Shown piece after piece: positions 43,321 to 51,280 of a stretch of DNA of 64,000 nucleotides (positions are counted from its first letter, which is position 1; every line of letters starts with the position of its first letter). The notes below the pieces were generated by a model that worked only from the letters and a program-made list of their open reading frames with translations, did no database searches and had not been told where the DNA came from. Origin of the DNA: Acidobacteriota bacterium (GTDB taxonomy: Bacteria > Acidobacteriota > Terriglobia > Bryobacterales > Bryobacteraceae); the NCBI GenBank assembly GCA_947470805.1, contig CANIVU010000018.1:25933-89932 (forward strand), read 5' to 3'. The translations under genes were made by a program, and so were the position numbers.

Positions 43321-45225
43321 GTGTCCCTCACCACCCGGCTCTCTCTCAAGGCCCGCCTCCACATCGCCACCATCGTGCTGGTGCTGACACTCGTCTTCTT
43401 CCTCGCCGGCCTCAACCTGCAAAACTCCCTCGAACAGACTTTCAAAGACGTACAGGAACGCGCCCAGACCAACGCCACCATGATGCGGGACTTCCTCGTC
43501 CAGCGCATCGATGATCGCGTCGCCACGTGGCGTCCCCGCCCCAAAGACCTCGATGAGACCAAGGCCGTCTGGGCCCAGATCCTCCGCGAAGATCTCCTCA
43601 TCCCCCAGCTCCTCCAGAAAGCCCAGGCCAGCTCCTCCCTCGTCGTCGACATTCTCATCACCGACCAGAACGGCAAGGTCCTCACCGCCGCCAATCCAGC
43701 CCACGCCGGCGCCACCGCCCCCAATCTGCCCGATTACGCCGAGTGGCAAAAACGACCGATTTCCAACCGCCTCTGGGAAATTTTTACCAGGAATCAGGAC
43801 TACGTCATCCGTATCCCCTTGGCCGCCATCGGCGACGACCAGGAACTTTTTACCATTCGCATCACCACCTCCAACGCCCTCATGCATTCAGCCGTCCAGC
43901 CCGGCGTCCAGAACACCGCCTACGTTTCCCTCCTCGCCATCGTCATCTCCATCCTCTACACGATCGTTTTTTCCAACCTCACCCTCCGCCCGCTCGCCCG
44001 CGTCGGCGAAACCATCGACAAAATCGCCGCCGGCGAGTTCTCCGCCGACCCCCTCCGCCCCACCCAGGAATCCCAGGAGTTCGCCGACCTCCAATCCAAG
44101 CTCGGCGTCCTCGGCCGCCAGGTCCGCGGCGCCCGCCAGGATGCCGACCAGCTCCGCGGCAAGATCGATCAGCTCCTCCAGCGCATGGAAGAGGTGGTCC
44201 TGTTGTTCGATGAGGACGAACGCCTCATCATGGCCGGCCGCCCCGCCGAGCGGCTCTTCCAGATGCAACGCCACGAACTGATCGGCCTCCACGTCCAGGA
44301 CCTGTTCCCCGACAAATCCCCCATCGGCTCCTCCATCCAAACCGCCGTCGAGTTCCACAAACCGCTCACAGACATGCTCGTCCGCCACCGCATCCGAAGC
44401 GGTGACGAGGTAAATTTCCTGGTCAGCCTGGATTGGAACGCCGGCCAGATGCTGGTCACCCTCCGCGACGCCGAGTCGCGCAAGGCGCTCGCCAGCCACC
44501 TCGATCTCTCCTCCCGCCTGGCCTCCATCAGCCGCCTCACCGGCGGCGTGGCCCACGAAATTAAGAACCCTCTCAACGCCATCGCCATCAATCTCGAAGT
44601 GCTGCGCTCGCGCCTCGCCGGCGATAACGGTGAACTGAAAGCGGAGGTCGACGTGATTGCCCGCGAGATCTCGCGCCTCGACCGCGTCGTAAAAACCTTC
44701 CTCAATTTCACCCGTCCGGTGGAGGTGAAACTGACAACGCTCGACGCCGGAGAAACCCTCCGCGAAATCGGCCAATTGGTCGAAGAACAAGCCACCCGCA
44801 ACCAGGTGGACATGATGGTGTTCACTCCGACAGCGCCCGCGGTCGCCTGGGCCGATCCGGATCTGTTGAAGCAGGCGCTGTTGAACATCGTCGTCAACGG
44901 CATCGAAGCCATGCCCAACGGCGGGCAGTTGTACCTGCGCCTGCTGCTGGCGGGCGACGAGATTTCGCTCGAAGTGGAAGACCGCGGCCCGGGCATTCCC
45001 GAAGAAGCACAGGAGAAGATTTTCCAGTTGTATTTCACGACAAAGACAAACGGCAGCGGCATCGGCCTAGCCGTGGCGTATCAGGCGGTGCAGCTGATGG
45101 GTGGCATGCTCGCCATGCGTTCCCAGCCCGGTCACGGAACGATGTTCCGGATCGACCTGCCCGCGGTAGCCGACGATCCGTTCGCCGTGACCGACGACGC
45201 CCTACCGGTCGGGGAGAAGGCATAA
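43321..45225 (+). CDS. Sensor histidine kinase paired with the NtrC-type regulator
   Basis: The 634-aa protein has a first membrane helix (about 13-33), a periplasmic sensor region (about 34-197), a second helix (about 198-220), HAMP (about 221-275), a PAS-like domain (about 285-385), HisKA with phospho-His412 (GGVAHEIKNPLNAIAINLEV) and an ATPase domain (WADPDLLKQALLNIVVNGIE, GPGIPEEAQEKIF, GSGIGLAVAYQ). The start is a GTG. It phosphorylates the upstream regulator. The window-wide change in strand GC skew occurs inside this gene. The stop overlaps the next ATG (TAATG). Confidence 0.92.
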   Translation: MSLTTRLSLKARLHIATIVLVLTLVFFLAGLNLQNSLEQTFKDVQERAQTNATMMRDFLVQRIDDRVATWRPRPKDLDETKAVWAQILREDLLIPQLLQKAQASSSLVVDILITDQNGKVLTAANPAHAGATAPNLPDYAEWQKRPISNRLWEIFTRNQDYVIRIPLAAIGDDQELFTIRITTSNALMHSAVQPGVQNTAYVSLLAIVISILYTIVFSNLTLRPLARVGETIDKIAAGEFSADPLRPTQESQEFADLQSKLGVLGRQVRGARQDADQLRGKIDQLLQRMEEVVLLFDEDERLIMAGRPAERLFQMQRHELIGLHVQDLFPDKSPIGSSIQTAVEFHKPLTDMLVRHRIRSGDEVNFLVSLDWNAGQMLVTLRDAESRKALASHLDLSSRLASISRLTGGVAHEIKNPLNAIAINLEVLRSRLAGDNGELKAEVDVIAREISRLDRVVKTFLNFTRPVEVKLTTLDAGETLREIGQLVEEQATRNQVDMMVFTPTAPAVAWADPDLLKQALLNIVVNGIEAMPNGGQLYLRLLLAGDEISLEVEDRGPGIPEEAQEKIFQLYFTTKTNGSGIGLAVAYQAVQLMGGMLAMRSQPGHGTMFRIDLPAVADDPFAVTDDALPVGEKA

Positions 45226-45836
45226 TGCGTCTGACGCTCTTGCTGTCCGCTCTATTGCTCGGGAGCAGTTGCGGCCCGTTCCGCCAGGCCAAGGCGCCCT
45301 TGCCGCCGCCCACGCCGATGCCGGCGCGCATTCCCGATCAGGTCTCCAACACCGAACCGGCGCCGCCGCCGAAGAACCTGCCGCCGCCGCCCGCCATCGC
45401 CACCCATCCCGATACCCGCCCGGCGCCCACGGCGCAGATGTCCATCCCGGCGACGCCGACGGCGCCCCCGCCGCGCCCGGTCCGGCAGAAGAAGCCGGCC
45501 CAGCGGCCGGCCCCGCCACCGCCAGTCGCGGCCAGCGCGGAGACCGTCGTGGAGCCATCCGCGCCTCCCGCCTACCGGCTGGGAGAACTGCGGACACCCG
45601 AGCAGAGGGAAAAACTGCGGAAGCAAGCCGAGTCGATGATCAGCGTCTGCAGCGCGGCTCTCTCGGCGGCCGAAGGGCGCCAGCTGACCACGATGCAGAC
45701 GGAGATGGTGAACCGGGTCCGGGCGTTCTCCCAGCAGGCGCGGGACACGCTGGAGAAGGATCCGGGCGAAGCCCGCAACTTCGCGTCCAAGGGCAAGACC
45801 TTTGCCGAAGCGCTGCTGGCGGAATTGAAGAAGTAG
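45225..45836 (+). CDS. Proline-rich lipoprotein
   Basis: The 203-aa protein has a lipoprotein signal with lipobox LLGSSC (Cys16), then a long Pro/Ala-rich linker (about 22-120) that could span the periplasm or peptidoglycan. A C-terminal helical domain (about 125-203) follows: REKLRKQAESMISVCSAAL, QTEMVNRVRAFSQQARDTL, AEALLAELKK. Translation is coupled to the histidine kinase through a TAATG overlap, so it may report envelope state to that kinase (inference). No family recognised. Confidence 0.75.
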   Translation: MRLTLLLSALLLGSSCGPFRQAKAPLPPPTPMPARIPDQVSNTEPAPPPKNLPPPPAIATHPDTRPAPTAQMSIPATPTAPPPRPVRQKKPAQRPAPPPPVAASAETVVEPSAPPAYRLGELRTPEQREKLRKQAESMISVCSAALSAAEGRQLTTMQTEMVNRVRAFSQQARDTLEKDPGEARNFASKGKTFAEALLAELKK

Positions 45837-45871
45837 AAAAAAAGCCCCGGAACCTGGGAAGGTTCCGGGGC
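45837..45871 (-). terminator. Intrinsic terminator of the OmpA-family gene
   Basis: A perfect 12-bp stem (GCCCCGGAACCT with AGGTTCCGGGGC, 4-nt loop) is followed on the minus strand by seven T (45843-45837). It lies 22 bp past the OmpA gene stop. On the + strand the same stem directly follows the lipoprotein gene but lacks a T-run. Confidence 0.88.
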
Positions 45872-45892
45872 GAGAGCAGCACTTGGAAAGAG

Positions 45893-46672
45893 TTACAGAG
45901 ACTTGGCGATCGCCGGGGCAGCCTTGGCGGCGGTGGGCAAGGTGTAGACCTTGATCTCCACGCGGCGGTTCTGCATACGGCCTTCGCGGGTCTTGTTGTC
46001 GGCCACCGGTTTCACACTGCCGACGCCGAGCATCTGGATGCGGCGGAGCGGGACGTTGTGTTCGACCGAGAGGTAGCGGGCGACGGTCATGGCGCGGCGC
46101 TGGCTGAGTTCCTGGTTGTAGGCGGCGTTACCGACCGGATCGGCAAAGCCCTGGACTTCGACGACGAACTTCTTCTGGTCCTTGACGGTGGCGGCGAAGC
46201 TGTCGAGCTTCTCCTTCATTTCCTTGGTCAGGTCGGCCTTGTTGAAGGCGAAGGTGATGTTTTCCGAACGGGACATCTGGTAGTTGTCCAGATTCTCGTA
46301 GAGGTTATCGATGGATTTGCCGAAGGTGGTTTCGACTTCGCTGATGCGAGTGAGAGACTTTTCGGCGAGCGCGTTGGCTCCGTCGGCGCGCTGGCCGGCG
46401 GCGACGGCTTTGCCATCGGCGGTCAGGGCCAAGGATTTGGCGAGCTTGGCTTCACGGTCGGCGCCATTGGCGACCTCGGTGGTTTGGGACAACTGCTTTT
46501 CGAGGGCGTCCACGTCGGCTTCGGCCTGCGTTGCGCGCTTCTCGACCGCCCCAACGCGGTTCTCAACCGGCGCGATCGCCGCCCGGACGTGGCGCTTCGT
46601 CGCGCACCCCGTGGAAAACAACATGAGCCCCGCCGCCGCCGTGCTCATCAGAACCGCCTTTTGCATAATCAT
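45893..46672 (-). CDS. OmpA-family lipoprotein, peptidoglycan-binding
   Basis: The 259-aa protein has a lipobox (MLFSTGC), a coiled-coil stalk (about 30-130: RATQAEADVDALEKQLSQTT) and an OmpA C-terminal domain (about 137-250) with VEVQGFADPVGNAAYNQELS, SQRRAMTVARYLSVE and GRMQNRRVEIKVY. It should tether the outer membrane to peptidoglycan. Two in-frame ATGs (46672, 46666) are possible. Its Shine-Dalgarno AGGAG sits in the loop of a perfect stem-loop (46677-46697), and a strong terminator follows the gene. Confidence 0.9.
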   Translation of the reverse strand: MIMQKAVLMSTAAAGLMLFSTGCATKRHVRAAIAPVENRVGAVEKRATQAEADVDALEKQLSQTTEVANGADREAKLAKSLALTADGKAVAAGQRADGANALAEKSLTRISEVETTFGKSIDNLYENLDNYQMSRSENITFAFNKADLTKEMKEKLDSFAATVKDQKKFVVEVQGFADPVGNAAYNQELSQRRAMTVARYLSVEHNVPLRRIQMLGVGSVKPVADNKTREGRMQNRRVEIKVYTLPTAAKAAPAIAKSL

Positions 46673-46676
46673 TTTT

Positions 46677-46697
46677 GAGTCGAACTCCTTTCGACTC
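46677..46697 (-). promoter_or_regulatory. Stem-loop presenting the Shine-Dalgarno of the OmpA-family gene
   Basis: On the minus strand GAGTCGAA and TTCGACTC form a perfect 8-bp stem, and the 5-nt loop is exactly AGGAG. The stem ends 4 nt before the first ATG. This could display the ribosome-binding site, stabilise the mRNA 5' end or be a regulator site. Confidence 0.7.
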
Positions 46698-46813
46698 TTT
46701 CATTGCAAACCGGTGGCCAAACAGCTAACTACTTTAGAATGAGCAAACGGCGACGTATGTAACGGAGCGGTGTAGGGATTTTTGACAGGGTAGTAAGGTA
46801 ACCTGTCTGAAAG

Positions 46814-48067
46814 TTAGACAGACATCGTGGCCAGTTCGACGTGGCTGCGATGGCCTTCGACGACGACGATGCCGGACTCGGTGACGTAGTAGCGCTTCTT
46901 GTCCTCTTCGAGGTCGTAGCCGATGGTGGTGCCTTCGGGGATACGAACGTTCTTATCGAGGATGGCGCGCTTGATCTTCGAGTGGCGGCCGATGTCGACG
47001 TTGTCGAAGAGGATCGAATCTTCGACCTGGGCGCCGGTGTGGACGCGGACGCCGCGGCCGAGGATGGAGCCTTTGACGGTGCCGCCGGAGAGGATGGAGC
47101 CACCGGAGACGATGGAGTCGAGCGCGGTACCGCGGCGGCCTTCTTCGTCGAAGACGAACTTGGCGGGCGGGTCCTCGAAGCCGGCGGTGCGGAGTTTCCA
47201 CTCGCGGTTGTAAAGATTCAGCGCGGGGGCAACGGCGCGGAGGTCCATGTTGGCGTCGTAGTAGGCGTCGAGGGTACCGACGTCGCGCCAGTAGGCTTCC
47301 GAGTTCGGCGGGTCACCGGGGATGCGATTGGTATTGAAGTCGTAGGCGAACATGTCGGCCTTGCCGATCAGGGACGGCAGAATGTCGCGGCCGAAGTCGT
47401 GGGATGAGTTTTCGTCAGCGGCGTCGGCGTAGAGTTCTTTGAGCAGCAGGCCGGTGGAGAAAATATAGTTGCCCATGGAGGCGAGACACATCTCGGGATT
47501 GCCGGGCATGGTGGGCGGGTTGGCCGATTTCTCGTGGAAGCCGGTGATGCGGCCGTCGGGGCTGCACTCGATGACGCCGAACTCCTTGGCTTCCTCTTTG
47601 GGAACGGGGATGGCGGCGATGGTGATCTGGGCGCGCTTCTGTTCGTGGAACTCGATCATGTCGCGAATGTTCATGCGATAGATGTGATCGGCGCCGAAGA
47701 TGCAGACCAGATGGGGGTCGGCCTGTTCGATGAGATTGATGTTTTGATAGACGGCGTCGGCGGTGCCGCGGTACCAGGTTTCGCCGGCGGAGCGCATCTG
47801 GGCGGGGACGGGGATGATGAACTGATTTTTGAGAAGGCCGCCGAAATCCCAGCCGTCGCGAATGTGCTGGAGGAGCGATTGGCTTTTGAACTGGATGAGG
47901 ACGTAGGTGGAATAAATGCCGGAATTGATGAGGTTGGAGAGGACGAAGTCAATCAGGCGATAACGGCCGCCGAACGGAACGGCGGGCTTGGCGCGTTCTT
48001 TGGTGAGCGGGTAGAGACGAGTTCCTTTGCCGCCCGCAAGGACAAAGGCAAGTACGCGAAGTTGCAT
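46814..48067 (-). CDS. glgC: Glucose-1-phosphate adenylyltransferase
   Basis: The 417-aa enzyme makes ADP-glucose from ATP and glucose-1-phosphate for glycogen synthesis. It has the nucleotide-binding start FVLAGGKGTRLYPLTKERAK, PAVPFGGRYRLIDFVLSNLI, GTADAVYQNI and the C-terminal left-handed beta-helix (DSILFDNVDIGRHSKIKRAI). Length is normal. The start at 48067 is chosen because GGGAG lies 7 nt upstream. No other glycogen gene is adjacent. A weak hairpin CTGTCT/AGACAG (46803-46821) surrounds the stop and may aid termination. Confidence 0.95.
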   Translation of the reverse strand: MQLRVLAFVLAGGKGTRLYPLTKERAKPAVPFGGRYRLIDFVLSNLINSGIYSTYVLIQFKSQSLLQHIRDGWDFGGLLKNQFIIPVPAQMRSAGETWYRGTADAVYQNINLIEQADPHLVCIFGADHIYRMNIRDMIEFHEQKRAQITIAAIPVPKEEAKEFGVIECSPDGRITGFHEKSANPPTMPGNPEMCLASMGNYIFSTGLLLKELYADAADENSSHDFGRDILPSLIGKADMFAYDFNTNRIPGDPPNSEAYWRDVGTLDAYYDANMDLRAVAPALNLYNREWKLRTAGFEDPPAKFVFDEEGRRGTALDSIVSGGSILSGGTVKGSILGRGVRVHTGAQVEDSILFDNVDIGRHSKIKRAILDKNVRIPEGTTIGYDLEEDKKRYYVTESGIVVVEGHRSHVELATMSV

Positions 48068-48169
48068 GTTGAACACTCCCGCCGGGCGGGTACAGAGCCC
48101 GGCTTTCATGCGCCCGGGTCGGGGGAACTACTGGCGAGAGCGGGCGCGCCCTCAAGGTACAGCAACACT

Positions 48170-48198
48170 ACTTATATCTAAGTATGTCCCGAACGCAA
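48170..48198 (-). promoter_or_regulatory. Possible glgC promoter overlapping an A/T-rich palindrome
   Basis: On the minus strand TTGCGT and TATAAG are 16 bp apart about 100 nt before the glgC start. The -10 region lies in the palindrome ACTTA-GATA-TAAGT (48183-48170). Two copies of GGCGCGCCCGCT flank it. Weak evidence. Confidence 0.3.
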
Positions 48199-48227
48199 GC
48201 GGGCGCGCCTGAATTTTCTGTTTCGAA

Positions 48228-49022
48228 CTACTTCTGACGGACGGTGATTTGCTGTTCGGGAGCGGCGAAACCGGCGCGGCTGAGCAGCTTATTGGTATCG
48301 AAATAGACCTGCCAGTAGTTGTCCGTATGGGTGTAGGGGCGGACGGCGAGGACGGGTCCGAGCAAATTGAAGTCGAGGATTTCGACGTCGGGCGCGGGGT
48401 TCGAGACGACGTTGGGAATCGACAGGAGTTGCTGTTTGAGTTGGGCGATGGCGGCGTGGACATCGGTGGAGCCGTTGAGTTGGGCGGTGCGGTCGACGCG
48501 GCGGAAGGGGTTGGTGGAATAGTTCTGGATGGTATCGCCGAAGACCTTGTTGTTGCCGACGAAGGTGGAGACGTTGTCGGGGCTGATGATGGTGGTGGCG
48601 AAGAGACCGATTTCGTGGACGGTGCCGGTGATGCCGCCGGCGGTGACGAAGTCGCCGACCTTGAAGGGACGGAGGATGACGAGGAAGACGCCTGCGGCGA
48701 AGTTGGCGAGCAGGCCGGCCCAGGCGGCGCCGATGGCGATGCCGGCGGCGGCGATGAGAGCGGCGAAGGTGGTGGTTTCCACGCCGAAGTAGCCGAGGAT
48801 GGCGACGACGAGAGCGATGTTGAGGGCGACGCCGATGGAGGCGATCAGCCATTGAATGAGAGTTTCTTCAATCTTCTGGCGGCGGAGCGTGCGACCGAGA
48901 ATGTTGGTGGAGAGATGAATGAGCCAGCGGCCGATGACCCAGAGGGCGATGGCGCCGAGAACTTTCAGGCCGACGGCGGTGAGGATCGGAATGGAGGTGT
49001 CGAGGAGTTTTTGAAAATCCAT
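48228..49022 (-). CDS. Small-conductance mechanosensitive channel (MscS family)
   Basis: The 264-aa protein has three N-terminal membrane helices. The pore helix TM3 is Gly/Ala-rich (FAALIAAAGIAIGAAWAGLL), followed by LANFAAGVFLVILRPFKVGD and the beta domain with NNKVFGDTIQNYSTNPFRRV, all MscS hallmarks. It should release ions and osmolytes on hypo-osmotic shock. The start at 49022 is chosen because TACTCT lies 7 nt upstream and the protein starts properly there; the frame is open 51 codons further. It is divergent from the cupin gene with a 52-bp gap. Confidence 0.92.
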   Translation of the reverse strand: MDFQKLLDTSIPILTAVGLKVLGAIALWVIGRWLIHLSTNILGRTLRRQKIEETLIQWLIASIGVALNIALVVAILGYFGVETTTFAALIAAAGIAIGAAWAGLLANFAAGVFLVILRPFKVGDFVTAGGITGTVHEIGLFATTIISPDNVSTFVGNNKVFGDTIQNYSTNPFRRVDRTAQLNGSTDVHAAIAQLKQQLLSIPNVVSNPAPDVEILDFNLLGPVLAVRPYTHTDNYWQVYFDTNKLLSRAGFAAPEQQITVRQK

Positions 49023-49029
49023 TGAGATG

Positions 49030-49035
49030 AGAGTA
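49030..49035 (-). promoter_or_regulatory. -10 element TACTCT of a predicted leaderless promoter
   Basis: On the minus strand TACTCT ends 7 nt before the ATG of the MscS gene at 49022. Confidence 0.45.
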
Positions 49036-49061
49036 AACAAATGGGGGGCAGAGTTGCATGA

Positions 49062-49067
49062 TATTTT
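49062..49067 (+). promoter_or_regulatory. -10 element TATTTT of a predicted leaderless promoter
   Basis: TATTTT ends 7 nt before the ATG at 49075 and supports that start for the cupin-like gene. Confidence 0.45.
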
Positions 49068-49074
49068 CATTGGG

Positions 49075-49428
49075 ATGCGATATCTATTTGTTGCGCTGGG
49101 TGCGTGCCTGCTGACGGTGGGCGGATTGCGGCTGATGGGATGGGCGCCGCTGCCGGAGACGGTAAAGCTGGACAATGCGCGGGTGCGGGTGAAGGAAGTT
49201 GTGTATATGCCGGGGGTTCCGCGGGACCGGTATACGCGGCCGACCGATCAGGTGATTGTGTGGCTGGATGACGCGGAGTATTCGCGACTGGATTCGGAGA
49301 CGAAGGAAAAGACCGTGCGGAAGCGCAAGCGCGGGGAGATTTTGTGGCACAACAAGGGCGAGGACGCTCCGGTGTTGACGAATCTGGGATCGGCTCCGTA
49401 CCGGACGCTGACGATTGAGTTGAAGTAG
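49075..49428 (+). CDS. Cupin-like small exported protein
   Basis: The 117-aa protein has a signal-like N-terminus (MRYLFVALGACLLTVGG) followed by a cupin-type beta barrel: VKLDNARVRVKEVVYMPGVP, DQVIVWLDDAEYSRLDSETK, KRGEILWHNKGEDAPVLTNL. The usual metal histidines are mostly missing, so catalysis is doubtful; many acidobacterial 'cupin domain' proteins look like this. The dehydrogenase gene starts directly after its stop codon, so the two form an operon. Confidence 0.75.
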   Translation: MRYLFVALGACLLTVGGLRLMGWAPLPETVKLDNARVRVKEVVYMPGVPRDRYTRPTDQVIVWLDDAEYSRLDSETKEKTVRKRKRGEILWHNKGEDAPVLTNLGSAPYRTLTIELK

Positions 49429-50355
49429 ATGAAATCGGCGGTGATTGGCACGGGGATGATGGGTCCCGGGATTGCGATGACGTTGACGCTGGGCGGGGTC
49501 TCAGCAGTGATTTTGGGACGGACCGACGAGAGTGCCCAGGCTGGGCTGGCAGCGGCGCGACGGCAGTTGGCGCTATTGGCCGCGAATGGCTTGGCGACGG
49601 CGGAACAGGTGGCGTTTTCGGAAGCTCATTTGCGGGCGTCTTCGTCGTTTGAGGAGGAGGTTTCGGGGGCCGAGTTGGTGGTGGAATCGGGCCCGGAGAA
49701 CCTGGCGTTTAAGCAGGAGTTGTTTGGGCGGATGGACGGGTTGACGGACGCGGTGTTGACGTCGAACACGTCGGGGTTGAGTATTACGGCGATTGCGGAG
49801 CGGTGCGCGCGGCCGGAGCGGGTGATGACAACTCATTTCTGGAATCCGCCGCATTTGATGCCGCTGGTGGAAGTGGTGATGGGGGCGCGGACTTCGCTGG
49901 TTTTGGCGGAGGGGGTTCGGGACCTTTTGAAGGCTTGCGGGAAGGCTCCGGTGTTGGTGAAGAAGGACACGCCGGGGCAGTTGGGGAACCGGATGCACAT
50001 GGCGTTGATTCGCGAGGCGGCGCACATTGTGAGCGAGGGGATTGCGAGTGTGGAGGACGTGGACCAGGCGGCGAGTATGAGCTTTGGGCTGCGGCTGCCG
50101 ATGTATGGGGTGTTGGAGCACATGGACATTGTGGGGTTGGACATGTCGATGGGGATTTTGGAGTATGTGGCTTCCGATTTGTATAACGGGGTGGAGGCGC
50201 CGGGGCGGTATAAGGAGTTGGTTGGGGGCGGGGATTTGGGGGCGAAGACGGGGAAGGGGTTTTATGACTGGGGGGTGAAGAGCGCCGATGAGGCGCGGGC
50301 GAGAAGGGATGGGTTTGTGCTGCAGATGTTGCGGTGGCGGAAGGGGATTGTTTAG
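49429..50355 (+). CDS. 3-hydroxyacyl-CoA dehydrogenase-family protein
   Basis: The 308-aa enzyme is NAD-dependent and of HBD type: Rossmann motif VIGTGMMGPGIAMTL, VVESGPENLAFKQELFGRMD, TSNTSGLSI and the catalytic-His region RVMTTHFWNPPHLMPLVEVV. The C-terminal domain (MYGVLEHMDIVGLDMSMGIL) is typical, and GAKTGKGFYDW near the end matches the family. It would oxidise a 3-hydroxyacyl-CoA or a related short hydroxy acid. There is no gap after the cupin-like stop. The hairpin at 50365 lies 10 bp downstream. Confidence 0.9.
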   Translation: MKSAVIGTGMMGPGIAMTLTLGGVSAVILGRTDESAQAGLAAARRQLALLAANGLATAEQVAFSEAHLRASSSFEEEVSGAELVVESGPENLAFKQELFGRMDGLTDAVLTSNTSGLSITAIAERCARPERVMTTHFWNPPHLMPLVEVVMGARTSLVLAEGVRDLLKACGKAPVLVKKDTPGQLGNRMHMALIREAAHIVSEGIASVEDVDQAASMSFGLRLPMYGVLEHMDIVGLDMSMGILEYVASDLYNGVEAPGRYKELVGGGDLGAKTGKGFYDWGVKSADEARARRDGFVLQMLRWRKGIV

Positions 50356-50364
50356 ATATTTCTG

Positions 50365-50383
50365 GACACACTTCGGGTGTGTC
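50365..50383. terminator. Bidirectional stem-loop between convergent genes
   Basis: GACACAC and GTGTGTC pair perfectly around TTCGG. It sits between the dehydrogenase stop (50355) and the stop of the convergent gene (50399). T-richness on either side is weak, so efficiency is uncertain. Confidence 0.6.
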
Positions 50384-50398
50384 TCGTCGATTTTCGGG

Positions 50399-51013
50399 TT
50401 ACATCACGGGCCGGATTTCGGTTGCCGGCGGGCTGTTGACGATGGCCGGGGCCGGCGGCGGGGCCGGGATTTCGGCGGTTTCGGACTCGGTTGGCGGCGG
50501 CGTTTCGGGCTCGTCGTTTGTTTTCAATGACTCTTGGGAGGGTCCTTGAATAGCTGCGAATTTCTTGAGGCGCATGATGTCGCGTTCCAGTCTTGAGATC
50601 GTGGACTGGTGGCGGTTGATGCGGACTTCCAGGCGGTAGACGAGAGAGCCGGGTTTACAGGCTTCGAGTTCGGCTTGGAGGACTCCGCCGGTGTTCGAGT
50701 GGAGTTCGGCTAGTTCGGAACGTCGGACTAGCATTAGGCGCGCCAGTTCCCAGTGGGCGAAGGTGAGTTCGTCGACACGGGTGGCGATGTATTCGTCTTC
50801 GGGTTGCCAGTATTTGTAGAACGACTCCCGCAGTTTGAGGAAGCCTTCCTGGCTGACTGATTGTTTTAGCGTTTCTTCGGTGGCGTAGAGACCGTGGGTG
50901 AATGTCGCGGTTCTCGCTTTGAGCAGGCCTTCGGGCGTTTTCGGGCCCTGGCTTTTGGCGCCGTTGATCCGGGCGGATTCGGCGCGTCGGTTGGAGTGAT
51001 TTTGCAATCCCAT
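50399..51013 (-). CDS. Hypothetical protein with N-terminal GPKTPEG motif
   Basis: The 204-aa protein begins RRAESARINGAKSQGPKTPE and GLLKARTATFTHGLYA, a conserved start found in numerous proteins of unknown function in Bryobacterales/Solibacter genomes. A helical middle (EDEYIATRVDELTFAHWELA, RRSELAELHSNTGG, and ISRLERDIMRLKKF as coiled coil) and a Pro/Glu-rich tail follow. Possibly nucleic-acid-associated; no evidence for a function. TAGCCT ends 6 nt before the ATG. Confidence 0.75.
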   Translation of the reverse strand: MGLQNHSNRRAESARINGAKSQGPKTPEGLLKARTATFTHGLYATEETLKQSVSQEGFLKLRESFYKYWQPEDEYIATRVDELTFAHWELARLMLVRRSELAELHSNTGGVLQAELEACKPGSLVYRLEVRINRHQSTISRLERDIMRLKKFAAIQGPSQESLKTNDEPETPPPTESETAEIPAPPPAPAIVNSPPATEIRPVM

Positions 51014-51019
51014 AGTTTT

Positions 51020-51025
51020 AGGCTA
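51020..51025 (-). promoter_or_regulatory. -10 element TAGCCT of a predicted leaderless promoter
   Basis: On the minus strand TAGCCT ends 6 nt before the ATG at 51013. The element lies in a short palindrome (CCCATAG, CTATGGG). Confidence 0.4.
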
Positions 51026-51220
51026 TGGGGTGATTGACTAGTAACCGGCGGCTCGCGGTTTTTGGATTTGGCTGTAGGTGATTGGTGGGGTTTGGGTTAG
51101 CGGTTTGAAAATAAAGTCATTTCCCTTGTGACTGACTTTTCCACAGGGGCGTTTTACGGGGAATTGGGGTAGGAGGAAATTGGTAATTGCCGTGACTGTC
51201 CCTAATTTAGTGGGAACGCG

Positions 51221-51258
51221 AAAAGGCGCCGGGGCCTCGGGGGGGCTCGGCGACTTTT
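51221..51258 (-). terminator. Terminator-like hairpin after the five-repeat HNQ gene
   Basis: On the minus strand GTCGCCGAGCC pairs imperfectly with GGCCCCGGCGCC and is followed by TTTT. It lies about 23 bp past the stop codon. The same hairpin core recurs after the sister gene at 51774-51803. Confidence 0.6.
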
Positions 51259-51280
51259 GCGAACGAGCGGGTTGGCCGGG

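Noticed and set aside
44560..44830. Replication origin at the skew switch
   Set aside because: No dnaA/dnaN/gyr genes, no AT-rich intergenic region and no cluster of DnaA boxes; left as an open finding rather than a feature.
45269..46678. + strand open frame of 469 aa spanning the lipoprotein and OmpA genes
   Set aside because: It crosses a strong terminator and is antisense to a clear OmpA-family protein.
48170..48183. A/T-rich palindrome as a dif site explaining the skew switch
   Set aside because: It lacks the conserved XerD arm and lies 3.5 kb from the switch.
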